Position numbers and translations under genes: made by a program. From NCBI RefSeq assembly GCF_918814755.1, contig NZ_CAKKNT010000014.1, positions 1-53,905 on the forward strand: 53,905 nucleotides of DNA. The letters run 5' to 3'. Positions 45,288-53,794 of this stretch are shown here, piece by piece. Every line of letters begins with the position of its first letter. Position 1 is the stretch's first letter. A model generated the notes under the pieces. The model was not told where the DNA came from, did not search any database, and saw only the letters and a list, made by a program, of their open reading frames with translations. Source of the DNA: Periweissella ghanensis. GTDB taxonomy: Bacteria; Bacillota; Bacilli; Lactobacillales; Lactobacillaceae.

Positions 45288-45303
45288 ATCTAATATACAC
45301 TAT

Positions 45304-46221
45304 TCATTGCAACGAATCTTTAACGACCTTCATTACCCGTTCGCGCTCTTGATCTGAGACCACTTCAAAAGCTTGACCACCAATCATTTGGCCTTGACCT
45401 TGCATGTGATCACTAACAACTTTCTTAGCACCATCGCGATAATTTAATGCTAAATCACGTAATTGATCAAATTTTAAATTAGTTTGCACGTTCTTGCTTA
45501 ATTCTTCTAACAATGACGTATCCGCTAACGTTGATGGCCGGGCAATTTTTTTAATTAACGCTGTAATCACCAAACGTTGCCGAGTTTGCCGGCCATAATC
45601 ACCTTGTGGATCTTCATGGCGCATCCGTGAAAATTCAAGGGCTTTTTTACCATTCATATGGTATGTTTGGCCTTTTTCAAATTGATAACCCGCAAAATCA
45701 AATGATAACGGTGACTTAACATCAACCCCATCGACTTCATCAATTAATTTTTCTAAGCCCCCCATATTAATAAGCACGTAATAATCAACTGGACTATCGA
45801 CTAACTTTTGGACCGTATTCATCGCCGTCCCGGTTGAACCATATGCATAGGCCGCATTAATTTTGATTTTTCCTAATTGCGGAAAACCCGGAATCGCTGT
45901 TCGGGTATCCCGGGGAATACTCATCAAAGTTGTTTTTTGTTGTTTTGGATTAACGGTTGCTAAAATCAAGGTATCTGTCCGGCCCCGTTCCGTTCGATTA
46001 AACGCCCCAGTATCAGTTCCTAACAACAAAACTGAAATTGGTTTCCGACTTGCAATCTGATCATTCGGATCACGCAATTGTTTATTGTGGGCAGCTTTAT
46101 AACTATCATTAACCAAGTTTTGCGTCTTAATGTACGTATACGTAGCGACACCCCCTACCCCAAGTACTACAACAACTAGGATTGCTGTTATCACTTTCCA
46201 AATGCGAATTTTTTTCATCAA
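45304..46221 (-). CDS. LytR-CpsA-Psr (LCP) family wall polymer ligase, second copy
   Basis: A 305-aa LCP protein with one helix (about 8-29) and the motifs VLLLGTD, GRTDTLILATVNP, MSIPRDTR and FSRMRHEDPQGDYGRQTRQR. It is close to the LCP protein at 29375-30493 but lacks the long basic tail and the C-terminal extension. Two or more LCP paralogues are usual in lactobacilli, with overlapping roles in attaching teichoic acid or polysaccharide. Confidence 0.92.
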   Translation of the reverse strand: MMKKIRIWKVITAILVVVVLGVGGVATYTYIKTQNLVNDSYKAAHNKQLRDPNDQIASRKPISVLLLGTDTGAFNRTERGRTDTLILATVNPKQQKTTLMSIPRDTRTAIPGFPQLGKIKINAAYAYGSTGTAMNTVQKLVDSPVDYYVLINMGGLEKLIDEVDGVDVKSPLSFDFAGYQFEKGQTYHMNGKKALEFSRMRHEDPQGDYGRQTRQRLVITALIKKIARPSTLADTSLLEELSKNVQTNLKFDQLRDLALNYRDGAKKVVSDHMQGQGQMIGGQAFEVVSDQERERVMKVVKDSLQ

Positions 46222-46498
46222 TCAGCCCCACTTTCATTTACATTAGTTTATTGTTATTCATTTTATCATTAAACTCCGACCCTTGTACGCTTTATTTTAA
46301 TGTTATATTTATCACTTTAGCCTAAGTTTATTGCTTTTTAGATACTCATTTTCATATTTTATTCAAAAAAGTTTGTATTTTTTTAGTAATTATGTATAAG
46401 TCATTACAAAATATTATATAATTAAGAGGTAAAAATAATAATTAACTTTGATTAGTTTTTTACCGTTTAACACATATCAACTTAAGGAAGTATTAGAC
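46222..46498. other. 277-bp divergent intergenic region
   Basis: AT-rich region between the second LCP gene and the DtxR-type gene. A TATAAT at 46417-46422 probably serves the plus gene, without a good -35. No other feature seen. Confidence 0.45.
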
Positions 46499-47158
46499 AT
46501 GGCAGATTCAGTTTCAAAAACGATCTATCTTCAAACGATTCTCGAACTTACATACGGTCAGAGTCGCGAACAAGTCGCAAATAATCAAATTGCGGAACAT
46601 CTCCACGTAACCCCATCATCTGTTTCAAATATGATGGCTAAACTTCAAGAAAGTGGGGAAGTTGATGTTGAACCTTACTACGGAGTTACTTTAACACCCA
46701 AAGGTCAACAAATCGCACTACGTTTAACTCGGATTCATCGTTTAATGGAAGTCTTTTTTTCCGAAAAACTCCATTTATCATCAACTAACGCCTACGCGAA
46801 CGCTGTGCATTTTGATCATCATGCTGATGATACATTGCTAACAGCTTTAGATGATTTTTTAGGTCATCCACAAACATGTCCACATGGCTTACCCATTCCA
46901 GACGCTACTTACACTTGCGATTCACATCCACATCGTAATTTAAACACGCTGGTTGCTGGAACTGAGTTCACAATTGTTGGTTTTAACGAAGATGCCGAGT
47001 TACTCGAATATCTTGAATTAACGGGGGTTACTCTCAATTCAACTTGGAAATTCATTGGCCGTATGCCATTTTCCGGGCCATTAGTAATTGAAAGCTTAGT
47101 ATCAAAAAAACAAATTCAAATTTCAGAGCATGCTGCTAATTATGTTTATACCAATTAA
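46499..47158 (+). CDS. DtxR/MntR-family metal-dependent regulator
   Basis: A 219-aa regulator: winged helix (about 10-65, NNQIAEHLHVTPSSVSNMMAKLQESG), dimerisation/metal domain with IHRLMEVFF and LGHPQTCPHGLPIP, and an FeoA/SH3-like C-terminal domain (about 145-219). The primary metal motif, usually Trp/Phe-Glu-His in this family, reads HFDHHADD here, so Asp replaces Glu. Long frames open upstream at 46448, but AAGGAAG 8 nt before the ATG at 46499 sets the start. Regulates Mn or Fe uptake, no transporter adjacent. Confidence 0.85.
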   Translation: MADSVSKTIYLQTILELTYGQSREQVANNQIAEHLHVTPSSVSNMMAKLQESGEVDVEPYYGVTLTPKGQQIALRLTRIHRLMEVFFSEKLHLSSTNAYANAVHFDHHADDTLLTALDDFLGHPQTCPHGLPIPDATYTCDSHPHRNLNTLVAGTEFTIVGFNEDAELLEYLELTGVTLNSTWKFIGRMPFSGPLVIESLVSKKQIQISEHAANYVYTN

Positions 47159-47190
47159 AAAAATCCAACCATTTATGGTTGGATTTTTTG
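47157..47190. terminator. Bidirectional terminator between convergent regulator and dehydrogenase
   Basis: AAAAAATCCAACCAT pairs with ATGGTTGGATTTTTT around a 2-nt loop. Confidence 0.88.
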
Positions 47191-47196
47191 ATTGAA

Positions 47197-48240
47197 TTAT
47201 TTACTAAAGTCAACCAAGATTTTAGCTTGTGATTTGTCGCTTGTAAGGGCGTCAAAACCATCAGTTACGATTTGGTCAAGTTCGATTTTCTTAGTGATAA
47301 CTGGTTTAACATCAATTTGACCACTAGTTACCAAGTCAACCGTTTGTTGGAAGGTCTTCTTTGAGTAAGCAATGGTAGTTGTAAGCTTGACACCAGAGTT
47401 CATCAATTGCATTGGGTTGAATTCAATTGGGCGGGCAAAGATTGAAACGATAACTACTGTACCACGGGCTTTAGTGGCATCAATTGCTTGTTCGAAAGTA
47501 GGCCGAACACCAGCAACTTCAAATGATACATCAACCCCACCAGGAACAAGTTCGTGGATTTTTTCAATTGCGTTAACGTCAGCTGGGTTAATTACATCAG
47601 TAGCACCCATTTCAAGGGCTTTTTGTAAACGAACTTCTGACAAGTCAACGGCGATAATCTTAGTGGCACCGGCAGCTTTGGCAGCCGCAGCAACTAACAC
47701 CCCGATTGGGCCCGCCCCGAAGATAGCAACAGTTTCACCAAATTTCAAGCCACCTTCTTTAACCGCTTGAACAGCAACAGCAGTTGGTTCGATTGTTGCC
47801 GCCAAGTCCAATGGGAAGTCTTGTGGCAAGCGAAGCAAGTTCTTTGCAGGAACGTTAGCAAATGAAGCAAAGCCACCATCTGTACTCAAACCAATAAAGG
47901 CGTAACCATCGTACACATCATCACCGTCAGGACGAATTTCGTGAGTAACAGTTGGGTTGATTGATACGTGATCGCCAACTTTCCAGTCAGTTACATTCGC
48001 GCCAACTTTGTCGATAACCCCAGAAAATTCGTGACCCATTGTTAATGGTGCATGTCCACCCGTTAATTCTTCGGGTGCATCAACGGGAATAAAAACTGGA
48101 CCTTCCAAGTATTCGTGTAAGTCAGAACCACAGATTCCAGCCCACGCAACACGAACAACAACTTCATCATCCTTTAATGGTTTCAATTCCACGTCTTCAA
48201 CTCGAACATCTTTAACACCGTGCCATACAGCAGCCTTCAT
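47197..48240 (-). CDS. 2,3-butanediol dehydrogenase-like zinc alcohol dehydrogenase
   Basis: A 347-aa medium-chain dehydrogenase interconverting acetoin and 2,3-butanediol with NAD(H). Catalytic-zinc ligands Cys37 (AGICGSDLHE), His70-Glu71 (MGHEFSG) and Glu151 (IEPTAV) are intact, and the Rossmann motif is GAGPIG. The four-Cys structural-zinc lobe normally found around residues 95-116 is replaced by NPTVTHEIRPDGDDVYDGY, which has no Cys. Otherwise it matches the (R,R)-butanediol dehydrogenase group (HEYLEGPVFIP). GAGG precedes ATG. A cre site and palindrome upstream suggest catabolite control. Confidence 0.88.
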   Translation of the reverse strand: MKAAVWHGVKDVRVEDVELKPLKDDEVVVRVAWAGICGSDLHEYLEGPVFIPVDAPEELTGGHAPLTMGHEFSGVIDKVGANVTDWKVGDHVSINPTVTHEIRPDGDDVYDGYAFIGLSTDGGFASFANVPAKNLLRLPQDFPLDLAATIEPTAVAVQAVKEGGLKFGETVAIFGAGPIGVLVAAAAKAAGATKIIAVDLSEVRLQKALEMGATDVINPADVNAIEKIHELVPGGVDVSFEVAGVRPTFEQAIDATKARGTVVIVSIFARPIEFNPMQLMNSGVKLTTTIAYSKKTFQQTVDLVTSGQIDVKPVITKKIELDQIVTDGFDALTSDKSQAKILVDFSK

Positions 48241-48369
48241 GATTAAATACCTCTTTTCAAATTACGTTAAATTTTTTAGAAACTTCACTAAGGATCAGCT
48301 GCTTTATACAGTCAATTCTTATGAGTTCATAATACTACTTTGTAAATTCGATTACACCTTTTATGCCGG

Positions 48370-48395
48370 AAATATTTTGATATTATCAAATATTT
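48370..48395. promoter_or_regulatory. 26-bp palindrome next to cre, divergent region
   Basis: AAATATTTTGATA and TATCAAATATTT are complements apart from one bulged base, with a single central T. The core TTTGATATTATCAAA is a perfect palindrome. It abuts the cre-like site at 48396 and lies between divergent genes, so it looks like a regulator binding site. Confidence 0.55.
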
Positions 48396-48409
48396 AGAAA
48401 ACGCTTACA
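48396..48409 (+). promoter_or_regulatory. cre-like site
   Basis: AGAAAACGCTTACA differs from the cre consensus TGWAANCGNTNWCA only at the first base. It is about 155 bp from the dehydrogenase start and 75 bp from the amidase start and could serve either. Confidence 0.6.
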
Positions 48410-48481
48410 TTTATTAGCAAAAAGATTGCCTTTTATAAATTGTCACGTTAGACTAGCGTTAAAATATTGGAGGATTGTGTC

Positions 48482-49966
48482 ATGAATTTAGCTTACGATG
48501 CCACGGCTTTAGCCCAACAAATCCGTACGCAGCAAACAACCAGTGTGGCGTTGGTTGAACAAGCCTTAACGGCCATTAAGATCACTAACTCGCGGTTAAA
48601 TGCCGTTACCCATTTAAGAACGACCGCAGCGTTAAACGAAGCGCGCTATTACGATGCGCACCCTAGTCAGCGCCCATTTGCTGGGGTCCCCATTCTGCTT
48701 AAAGATCTTGGGCAAGATTTAGTCGGCCTAGCAGCTACTTCCGGTTCCCGATTATTTAAAACCAACGTTGCCACCAAGACTGATAATTTTGTCCAAGCCA
48801 TTATCGATGCGGGCTTTGTGATTATCGGCAATACAAATGCCCCGGAATTTGGTTTTAAAAATATCACTGATCCAACGCTCTTTGGTCCCACCCGTAATCC
48901 TTGGAATCCGGCCTACTATTCTGGGGGCTCTTCTGGCGGTTCAGCTAGTGCCTTAGCAGCTAATTTAGTTAGTATTGTCACGGCCAGTGATGGTGGCGGT
49001 TCCATTCGTATTCCTGCTGCATTTAGCGGCTTAATTGGTCTCAAACCAACTCGTGGCCGGGTTCCCGTGGGACCAAATGGTTGGCGTGGTTGGCAAGGCG
49101 CTTCAATTAGTTTTGGGTTAACCCGGTCAATGCGCGATACTGCTAGTCTATTAGATGCATTACAATGCTATCAACCAGCCGCCCCCTTTAGCACCCCTGT
49201 ATTTACCCCTGGCTTTACAAAGGCGCTAACAACATCCCTACCACCTAAACTAACCGTCGCGTACAGTTTAAAATCCCCCGTCGGTACCACAGTGAGTGAT
49301 GATGCGATTAAGGGTGTCTTAACGGCGGTTGATTTTTTGAATCAACATGGCATTGCCACGGTTGAAATCGATAACCCCCTTGATGGGATTGCGATGATGG
49401 AAAGTTATTACGTCATTAATGGTGGGGAAACGGCCGCCATGTTTGCCAGTATTGAAGCCGCCATGCAACGACCCCTTACCCGTGACGATATGGAATTAAC
49501 TACGTGGACGATTTATCAAGCCGGGTTGCCCCTAACCGCAGTTGACTATAGCCAAACATTAGCCACATGGGATCAGGCTAGCTTTGTGATGGACAATTTT
49601 TTACAAACCTATGATCTATTTTTAACGCCCACGACAGCCACAACCGCCCCTAAAATTGACGGTCAACCACTAATGACGGCTGCAACAATTGATAAAATGC
49701 TCCATGTGACCGAACTTTCAAAACAAGCCCGGTTAGACTTAGTATATGAATTCTTTGCTGATAGTCTAGCGTTGACCCCCTTTACCCAACAAGCTAATCT
49801 GACAGGTCAACCGGCGATTAGCTTACCAACAACACTTGCTAGCAATGGTTTGCCCCTTGGCATTCAATTTACTGCCCGTAAAGGTCGTGAAGATTTGCTC
49901 CTCCAAATTGGCCAACTTTTTGAACAAGCCCAACAGTTCAAATTTTTACACCCGACAATTAATTAA
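48482..49966 (+). CDS. Amidase-signature family amidohydrolase
   Basis: A 494-aa Ser-cisSer-Lys hydrolase. Lys74 (ILLKDLGQD), cis-Ser150 (SGGSSGGSASA) and nucleophile Ser174 (DGGGSIRIPA) are all present. It is a stand-alone amidase rather than GatA, since no gatC or gatB is near and the C-terminus differs. GGAGG lies 8 nt before the ATG at 48482. A shorter upstream extension to 48467 is not needed. Substrate unknown; relatives hydrolyse carboxamides or peptide amides. Confidence 0.87.
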   Translation: MNLAYDATALAQQIRTQQTTSVALVEQALTAIKITNSRLNAVTHLRTTAALNEARYYDAHPSQRPFAGVPILLKDLGQDLVGLAATSGSRLFKTNVATKTDNFVQAIIDAGFVIIGNTNAPEFGFKNITDPTLFGPTRNPWNPAYYSGGSSGGSASALAANLVSIVTASDGGGSIRIPAAFSGLIGLKPTRGRVPVGPNGWRGWQGASISFGLTRSMRDTASLLDALQCYQPAAPFSTPVFTPGFTKALTTSLPPKLTVAYSLKSPVGTTVSDDAIKGVLTAVDFLNQHGIATVEIDNPLDGIAMMESYYVINGGETAAMFASIEAAMQRPLTRDDMELTTWTIYQAGLPLTAVDYSQTLATWDQASFVMDNFLQTYDLFLTPTTATTAPKIDGQPLMTAATIDKMLHVTELSKQARLDLVYEFFADSLALTPFTQQANLTGQPAISLPTTLASNGLPLGIQFTARKGREDLLLQIGQLFEQAQQFKFLHPTIN

Positions 49967-50045
49967 AAACATCTGATTTTACATTTACTAGCTAAATCGT
50001 TAAACTTGACTTTTAGAAATAAATTTTAACTTTTGGAGGCTATTT

Positions 50046-50585
50046 ATGTATTTTAAGCAGGCAACGCAAAATGATTTTGATACTTTGCTAACTATCTTGC
50101 AAGATGGGCGGGCCCAACTTGCTGAGGCAGGCATTAATCAATGGCAAGGTGATTATCCTAATGTTGAGCAAGTAAAAGCAGATATCGCCGCAGGTAATGC
50201 TTATCTATTCAACGATGATACGCACGAAACAGTTGGTACGGTAACCGCCCAACCAGCCCCGGATCACGTTTACGATAGTATGGATGGTACTTGGTTGATT
50301 GATACGGATGCGTACTTGACCATTCATCGCTTAGCTATTCATTCTGACCATGCTGGAAATGGTTATGCCACGAAGCTTTTTACACAAGCTATTGATCATA
50401 TTATTAGTGACCATCCAGAAGTTAAGAGTTTACGGGTTGATACGCACGTTGATAATTTAGCAATGCAACGGATTATCACAAGTAAGATGGTCTTTGAAAA
50501 AGTCGGCACGTTGACGGGAATTTATCATCCGGATGATAAGTGCTTTGTTTATGAAAAAGTGATAGAGTGCGAGAACAACCGGTAG
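50046..50585 (+). CDS. GNAT family N-acetyltransferase
   Basis: A 179-aa acetyltransferase with the acetyl-CoA motif HRLAIHSDHAGNGYATKLF (about 97-115) and conserved NINQWQGDYPN-like N-terminal region (AGINQWQGDYPNVEQ). This type is common in lactobacilli, with unknown substrate. GGAGG is 8 nt before ATG. Confidence 0.85.
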   Translation: MYFKQATQNDFDTLLTILQDGRAQLAEAGINQWQGDYPNVEQVKADIAAGNAYLFNDDTHETVGTVTAQPAPDHVYDSMDGTWLIDTDAYLTIHRLAIHSDHAGNGYATKLFTQAIDHIISDHPEVKSLRVDTHVDNLAMQRIITSKMVFEKVGTLTGIYHPDDKCFVYEKVIECENNR

Positions 50586-50587
50586 GC

Positions 50588-50700
50588 AGTGAGCACTAAC
50601 GAAAAACGATAAAATACGATCTTGCTATTTTAATCGTTTTAAAGTTAGGCGGAATACTTTGGGGCTACGAGCACGTCTTGGCTCTGCCACCTTACTCACT
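50588..50700. other. Structured palindromic intergenic segment
   Basis: Nested complementary arms are visible: AAAACGATAAAATA with TATTTTAATCGTTTT (50603-50640), CTAAC with GTTAG (50596-50648), and AGTGAG with CTCACT (50588-50700). GAGC/GCTC occurs inside. The inner hairpin could end the GNAT transcript. No ORF is present. Confidence 0.5.
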
Positions 50701-50707
50701 TCCACCC

Positions 50708-50723
50708 TGTTTCACATGAAACA
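50708..50723. promoter_or_regulatory. parS-like palindrome
   Basis: TGTTTCACATGAAACA matches the ParB/Spo0J binding consensus TGTTNCACGTGAAACA at all but one position (A for G in the centre). It lies in non-coding DNA. WalRK, often origin-proximal in Firmicutes, is 10 kb away, which fits but does not prove a parS role. Confidence 0.45.
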
Positions 50724-50748
50724 TATCTTATAAAACATTAAAAAAGCA

Positions 50749-50905
50749 GGTTGTGACATAACTCTTTTCAAGTACTAAATTGCTATCAAAACGCGCTCCA
50801 GAAGTCCGATATATTCGAAATACGACAAAATCCTCTACGAAGAATTTTCTTCATAGAGGATTTTTAGTGTATTTCTCGATATCGCCCGACTTCTGTCACA
50901 GCTCC
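50749..50905. repeat. 157-bp palindromic repeat, copy 2, with central terminator
   Basis: Same length and organisation as 6283-6439, in the same orientation relative to a plus-strand gene on the left and a minus-strand gene ending just to the right (menE stop 11 bp away). The terminator stem has one change (CTACGAAG for CTATGAAG), which is a C-A mismatch in plus-strand RNA but a G-U pair in minus-strand RNA. Left-hand 55 bp are more divergent than the rest. Confidence 0.85.
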
Positions 50906-50915
50906 TTTACAATCT

Positions 50916-52352
50916 CTAAAATAATTCGCGTAATTTATGCCGTTGCACTTTACCACTCGCCGTCGTTGGAAATTCGGCAATGGACCTAAATTCCACCGGA
51001 ACTTTGTAGTGTGCTAAATGCATCCGACCAAATTGTTGAAGTGCCTGGGTATCAAGGACTTGATCACTAATGACAAACGCCACCGGAATCATCCCCCAAT
51101 CGCTATCGGCTTTACCAACAACTGCAATCGCTTGGATACCTGGATATTGACTATAGGCATGTTCTACTTCATCAGGGAAAATATTTTCACCACCTGAAAT
51201 GAACATATCATCTTGACGGCCTTTAATAAATAAAAAGCCATCGTCATCGATGAACCCTAAGTCACCGGTCTTATACCATCCATCAGCCGTAATTTTACGC
51301 GCAAAATCCGCTGCTTGGTTTAAGTAGCCCGCCGTTAAATTCGGCGCTTGTAATTCAATTTCACCAATGCCTTGTTCTGGATTTGCTAAGCGAATTTGCA
51401 CCGGAAAAAGTGGTTTACCTACTGAACCGATTTTAGCTCGCGCATCATCAAAGTTTAATGCCACAATTTGTGATGCGGTTTCCGTCATCCCGTATGACTG
51501 AATGACAGCAATATTTTGTTGCTCACATTGCGTTAACGTTGCCGGATCAATTGGCCCGCCACCAAGAAGAAAACACCGAAATTTAGCATTGTAACCCGTT
51601 ATTGGGGCAACTGCTAATAAACGTTTTAACATCGTTGGTACAACTGACATAATCGCAATTGGTTGTTCAATTAAGCGTTTTGTGACAGCAACATCATCAA
51701 ACCGGGCTACTAAATCAACACCCATGCCATAAATCAAACTACGCATCATGATTGATAACCCACTAATGTGAAATAACGGCACCGCACATAACCAACGATC
51801 GGTCGCTTGTAAACCAAGGTTTAACGCCGAACCGATAGCTGAATAGAAATGATTTTGGTATGTTTGTAAGACCCCATGTGGATTACCCGTAGTCCCAGAA
51901 GTATACATAATTGACGCAACGGCCGTATCGGAAAAATCAGCTACAACTTCGATTGGTGAAACGGCGGCCGCCTGGACTGTTGAAAGTAAATGCATATCAA
52001 CTGGCAACGCCATCCAATTAGGGATTTTATCAGCCAACTCATCATCGATCAGTAACGTTGTCACGCCAGCATCTTGTAACTGCCGGTGTAGTTCATCATT
52101 GGCTAAACGAAAATTCAAAAGTACCGGTTGAATTCCCAACTGTTGAACCGCCATAATAGTCATATAACTAGCCGCGGTATTTTTAGCTAAAATTGCAATA
52201 CGCTGGTTGGTTGTCGCCGTTAAAGTTGCTAACTGGCCGGCAATTTTTAGGACGGCGGCCTGTAATTCTTTGAAAGTCCAACTTTGATTTGCGACGGTTA
52301 AAGCGACGCGTTCAGGATTTAAACTCACCTGTTTTGTTAACCAATTTTGCAA
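50916..52352 (-). CDS. menE: o-succinylbenzoate--CoA ligase
   Basis: A 478-aa acyl-CoA ligase of the ANL family, activating o-succinylbenzoate for menaquinone synthesis. Motifs: MYTSGTTGNPHG (P-loop), QSYGMTETAS, WYKTGDLG and GRQDDMFISGGENIFPDEVE; C-terminal Lys in ASGKVQRHKL. Length fits MenE. It follows menB by 18 bp. Confidence 0.92.
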   Translation of the reverse strand: MQNWLTKQVSLNPERVALTVANQSWTFKELQAAVLKIAGQLATLTATTNQRIAILAKNTAASYMTIMAVQQLGIQPVLLNFRLANDELHRQLQDAGVTTLLIDDELADKIPNWMALPVDMHLLSTVQAAAVSPIEVVADFSDTAVASIMYTSGTTGNPHGVLQTYQNHFYSAIGSALNLGLQATDRWLCAVPLFHISGLSIMMRSLIYGMGVDLVARFDDVAVTKRLIEQPIAIMSVVPTMLKRLLAVAPITGYNAKFRCFLLGGGPIDPATLTQCEQQNIAVIQSYGMTETASQIVALNFDDARAKIGSVGKPLFPVQIRLANPEQGIGEIELQAPNLTAGYLNQAADFARKITADGWYKTGDLGFIDDDGFLFIKGRQDDMFISGGENIFPDEVEHAYSQYPGIQAIAVVGKADSDWGMIPVAFVISDQVLDTQALQQFGRMHLAHYKVPVEFRSIAEFPTTASGKVQRHKLRELF

Positions 52353-52370
52353 TTTATTGCCTCCAGTTGT

Positions 52371-53192
52371 TTATGGGAATTTAGGGAACTTAGAAAAGTC
52401 TGGGGTCCGTTTTTCGTTAAAGGCATCCCGACCTTCTTTAGCTTCATCACTTGTGTAGTAAAGCATCGTTGCATCCCCAGCAAATTGTTGGAGACCAGCT
52501 AACCCATCGGTATCAGCATTCATGGCTGCTTTGATGAAACGTAAAGCGGTTGGTGACTTAGTAAGCATTTCATCACACCATTCTAACGTTGCTGCTTCGA
52601 CTTCCGCCAATGGTACCACGCGGTTAATCCAGTTCATGGCCAACGCTTCTTCGGCTGTGTAGAAGTGGTTTAAGAACCACACTTCTTTGGCCCGTTTGTG
52701 ACCAACGACCCGGGCTAAGTAACCTGAACCATAACCAGCATCAAAACTACCAACCTTCGGACCAGTTTGCCCAAACATTGCGTTATCAGCGGCCACTGTT
52801 AAATCACAAACTAATTGCAAGATGTTACCACCACCAACTGACCAGCCCTTAACCATAGCAACCACAGGCTTAGGAATAATCCGAATTAAGCGTTGTAAAT
52901 CAAGCACATTTAACCGGGCAATATCATCTGGACCCACGTAACCACCGTTACCACGAACTCCTTGGTCACCACCAGAACTAAAGGCCTTGTCGCCGGCCCC
53001 GGTAAGGATGATGGTTCCAATCGTGGCATCATCACGACAAATTGAGAAGGCTTCAATCAATTCGGCAATGGTTACTGGTGTGAAGGCGTTGTGCCGTTCA
53101 GGCCGGTTCATTGTCAATTTAGCAATTGCCCCAGTTCGTTCAAATAAAATTTCTGAATATTCTTTAACAGTTTCCCATTTACGTGTTTCCAT
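52371..53192 (-). CDS. menB: 1,4-dihydroxy-2-naphthoyl-CoA synthase
   Basis: A 273-aa crotonase-fold enzyme that closes the second ring of the naphthoquinone. Typical MenB features: [56 protein letters not shown] and the C-terminal [26 protein letters not shown] precedes ATG. Operon with menE; product goes to the thioesterase encoded divergently. Confidence 0.95.
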   Translation of the reverse strand: METRKWETVKEYSEILFERTGAIAKLTMNRPERHNAFTPVTIAELIEAFSICRDDATIGTIILTGAGDKAFSSGGDQGVRGNGGYVGPDDIARLNVLDLQRLIRIIPKPVVAMVKGWSVGGGNILQLVCDLTVAADNAMFGQTGPKVGSFDAGYGSGYLARVVGHKRAKEVWFLNHFYTAEEALAMNWINRVVPLAEVEAATLEWCDEMLTKSPTALRFIKAAMNADTDGLAGLQQFAGDATMLYYTSDEAKEGRDAFNEKRTPDFSKFPKFP

Positions 53193-53248
53193 TTTTCTTA
53201 TCCTTTCACGTACAATAAATATATAAAACTACTACAGGAGTGTAACAT

Positions 53249-53629
53249 ATGAATTTACTTGATCATTTAAACATCCAAATTGACGCCGTTGACGCTCAAA
53301 AGACTATCATCTCTGTTCCAGTCACTGATGCTTTAAAACAACCCTATGGTATCGTGCATGGTGGCATTAATGCCGTTCTGGCTGAAACAGCAGCTAGCCT
53401 AGCTGCCAACGCCTATGCGCCTGCTAACTATGTTGCTGTTGGTGTCAATATCAATACAAATCATCTCCGACCGGTTGTCACTGGCCATCTTGTTGCCACA
53501 GCCACGCCAATTAGCCTAGGTAAAAACCTCCAAACTTGGCAAGTTGAAATTCATCAACAACCAAGTAATAAACTAACTAGTACGAGTACGGTCACAACAA
53601 TGTTGCAAGTTAAACCTACGAATGTTTAA
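53249..53629 (+). CDS. menI: Hotdog-fold thioesterase, probable DHNA-CoA thioesterase MenI
   Basis: A 126-aa PaaI/YbgC-type protein with the active-site segment GIVHGGINAVLAETAASLAA (Glu as catalytic base) and VGVNINTNHLRP. Its place 56 bp from divergent menB-menE supports the MenI role, releasing 1,4-dihydroxy-2-naphthoate from CoA. GGAG is upstream of ATG. Confidence 0.85.
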   Translation: MNLLDHLNIQIDAVDAQKTIISVPVTDALKQPYGIVHGGINAVLAETAASLAANAYAPANYVAVGVNINTNHLRPVVTGHLVATATPISLGKNLQTWQVEIHQQPSNKLTSTSTVTTMLQVKPTNV

Positions 53630-53726
53630 GTTGTCACTCAAGTTTAAATTACTATATTAATCTTATAAAATGTATTAGGCATAATGCAAGTAAAATAACA
53701 GTTATCTGCCATGGAATCTCATACGC

Positions 53727-53769
53727 AAAAGCGCTTAGCAAACTTTATCTTTGCTAAGCGCTTTTATTT
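53727..53769 (+). terminator. Terminator downstream of menI
   Basis: AAAAGCGCTTAGCAAA pairs with TTTGCTAAGCGCTTTT around a 7-nt loop, followed by ATTT. It lies about 100 bp past the menI stop; bases 53630-53726 hold nothing recognisable. Confidence 0.8.
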
Positions 53770-53794
53770 CTATTGGATATATTGCGTTAATAAC

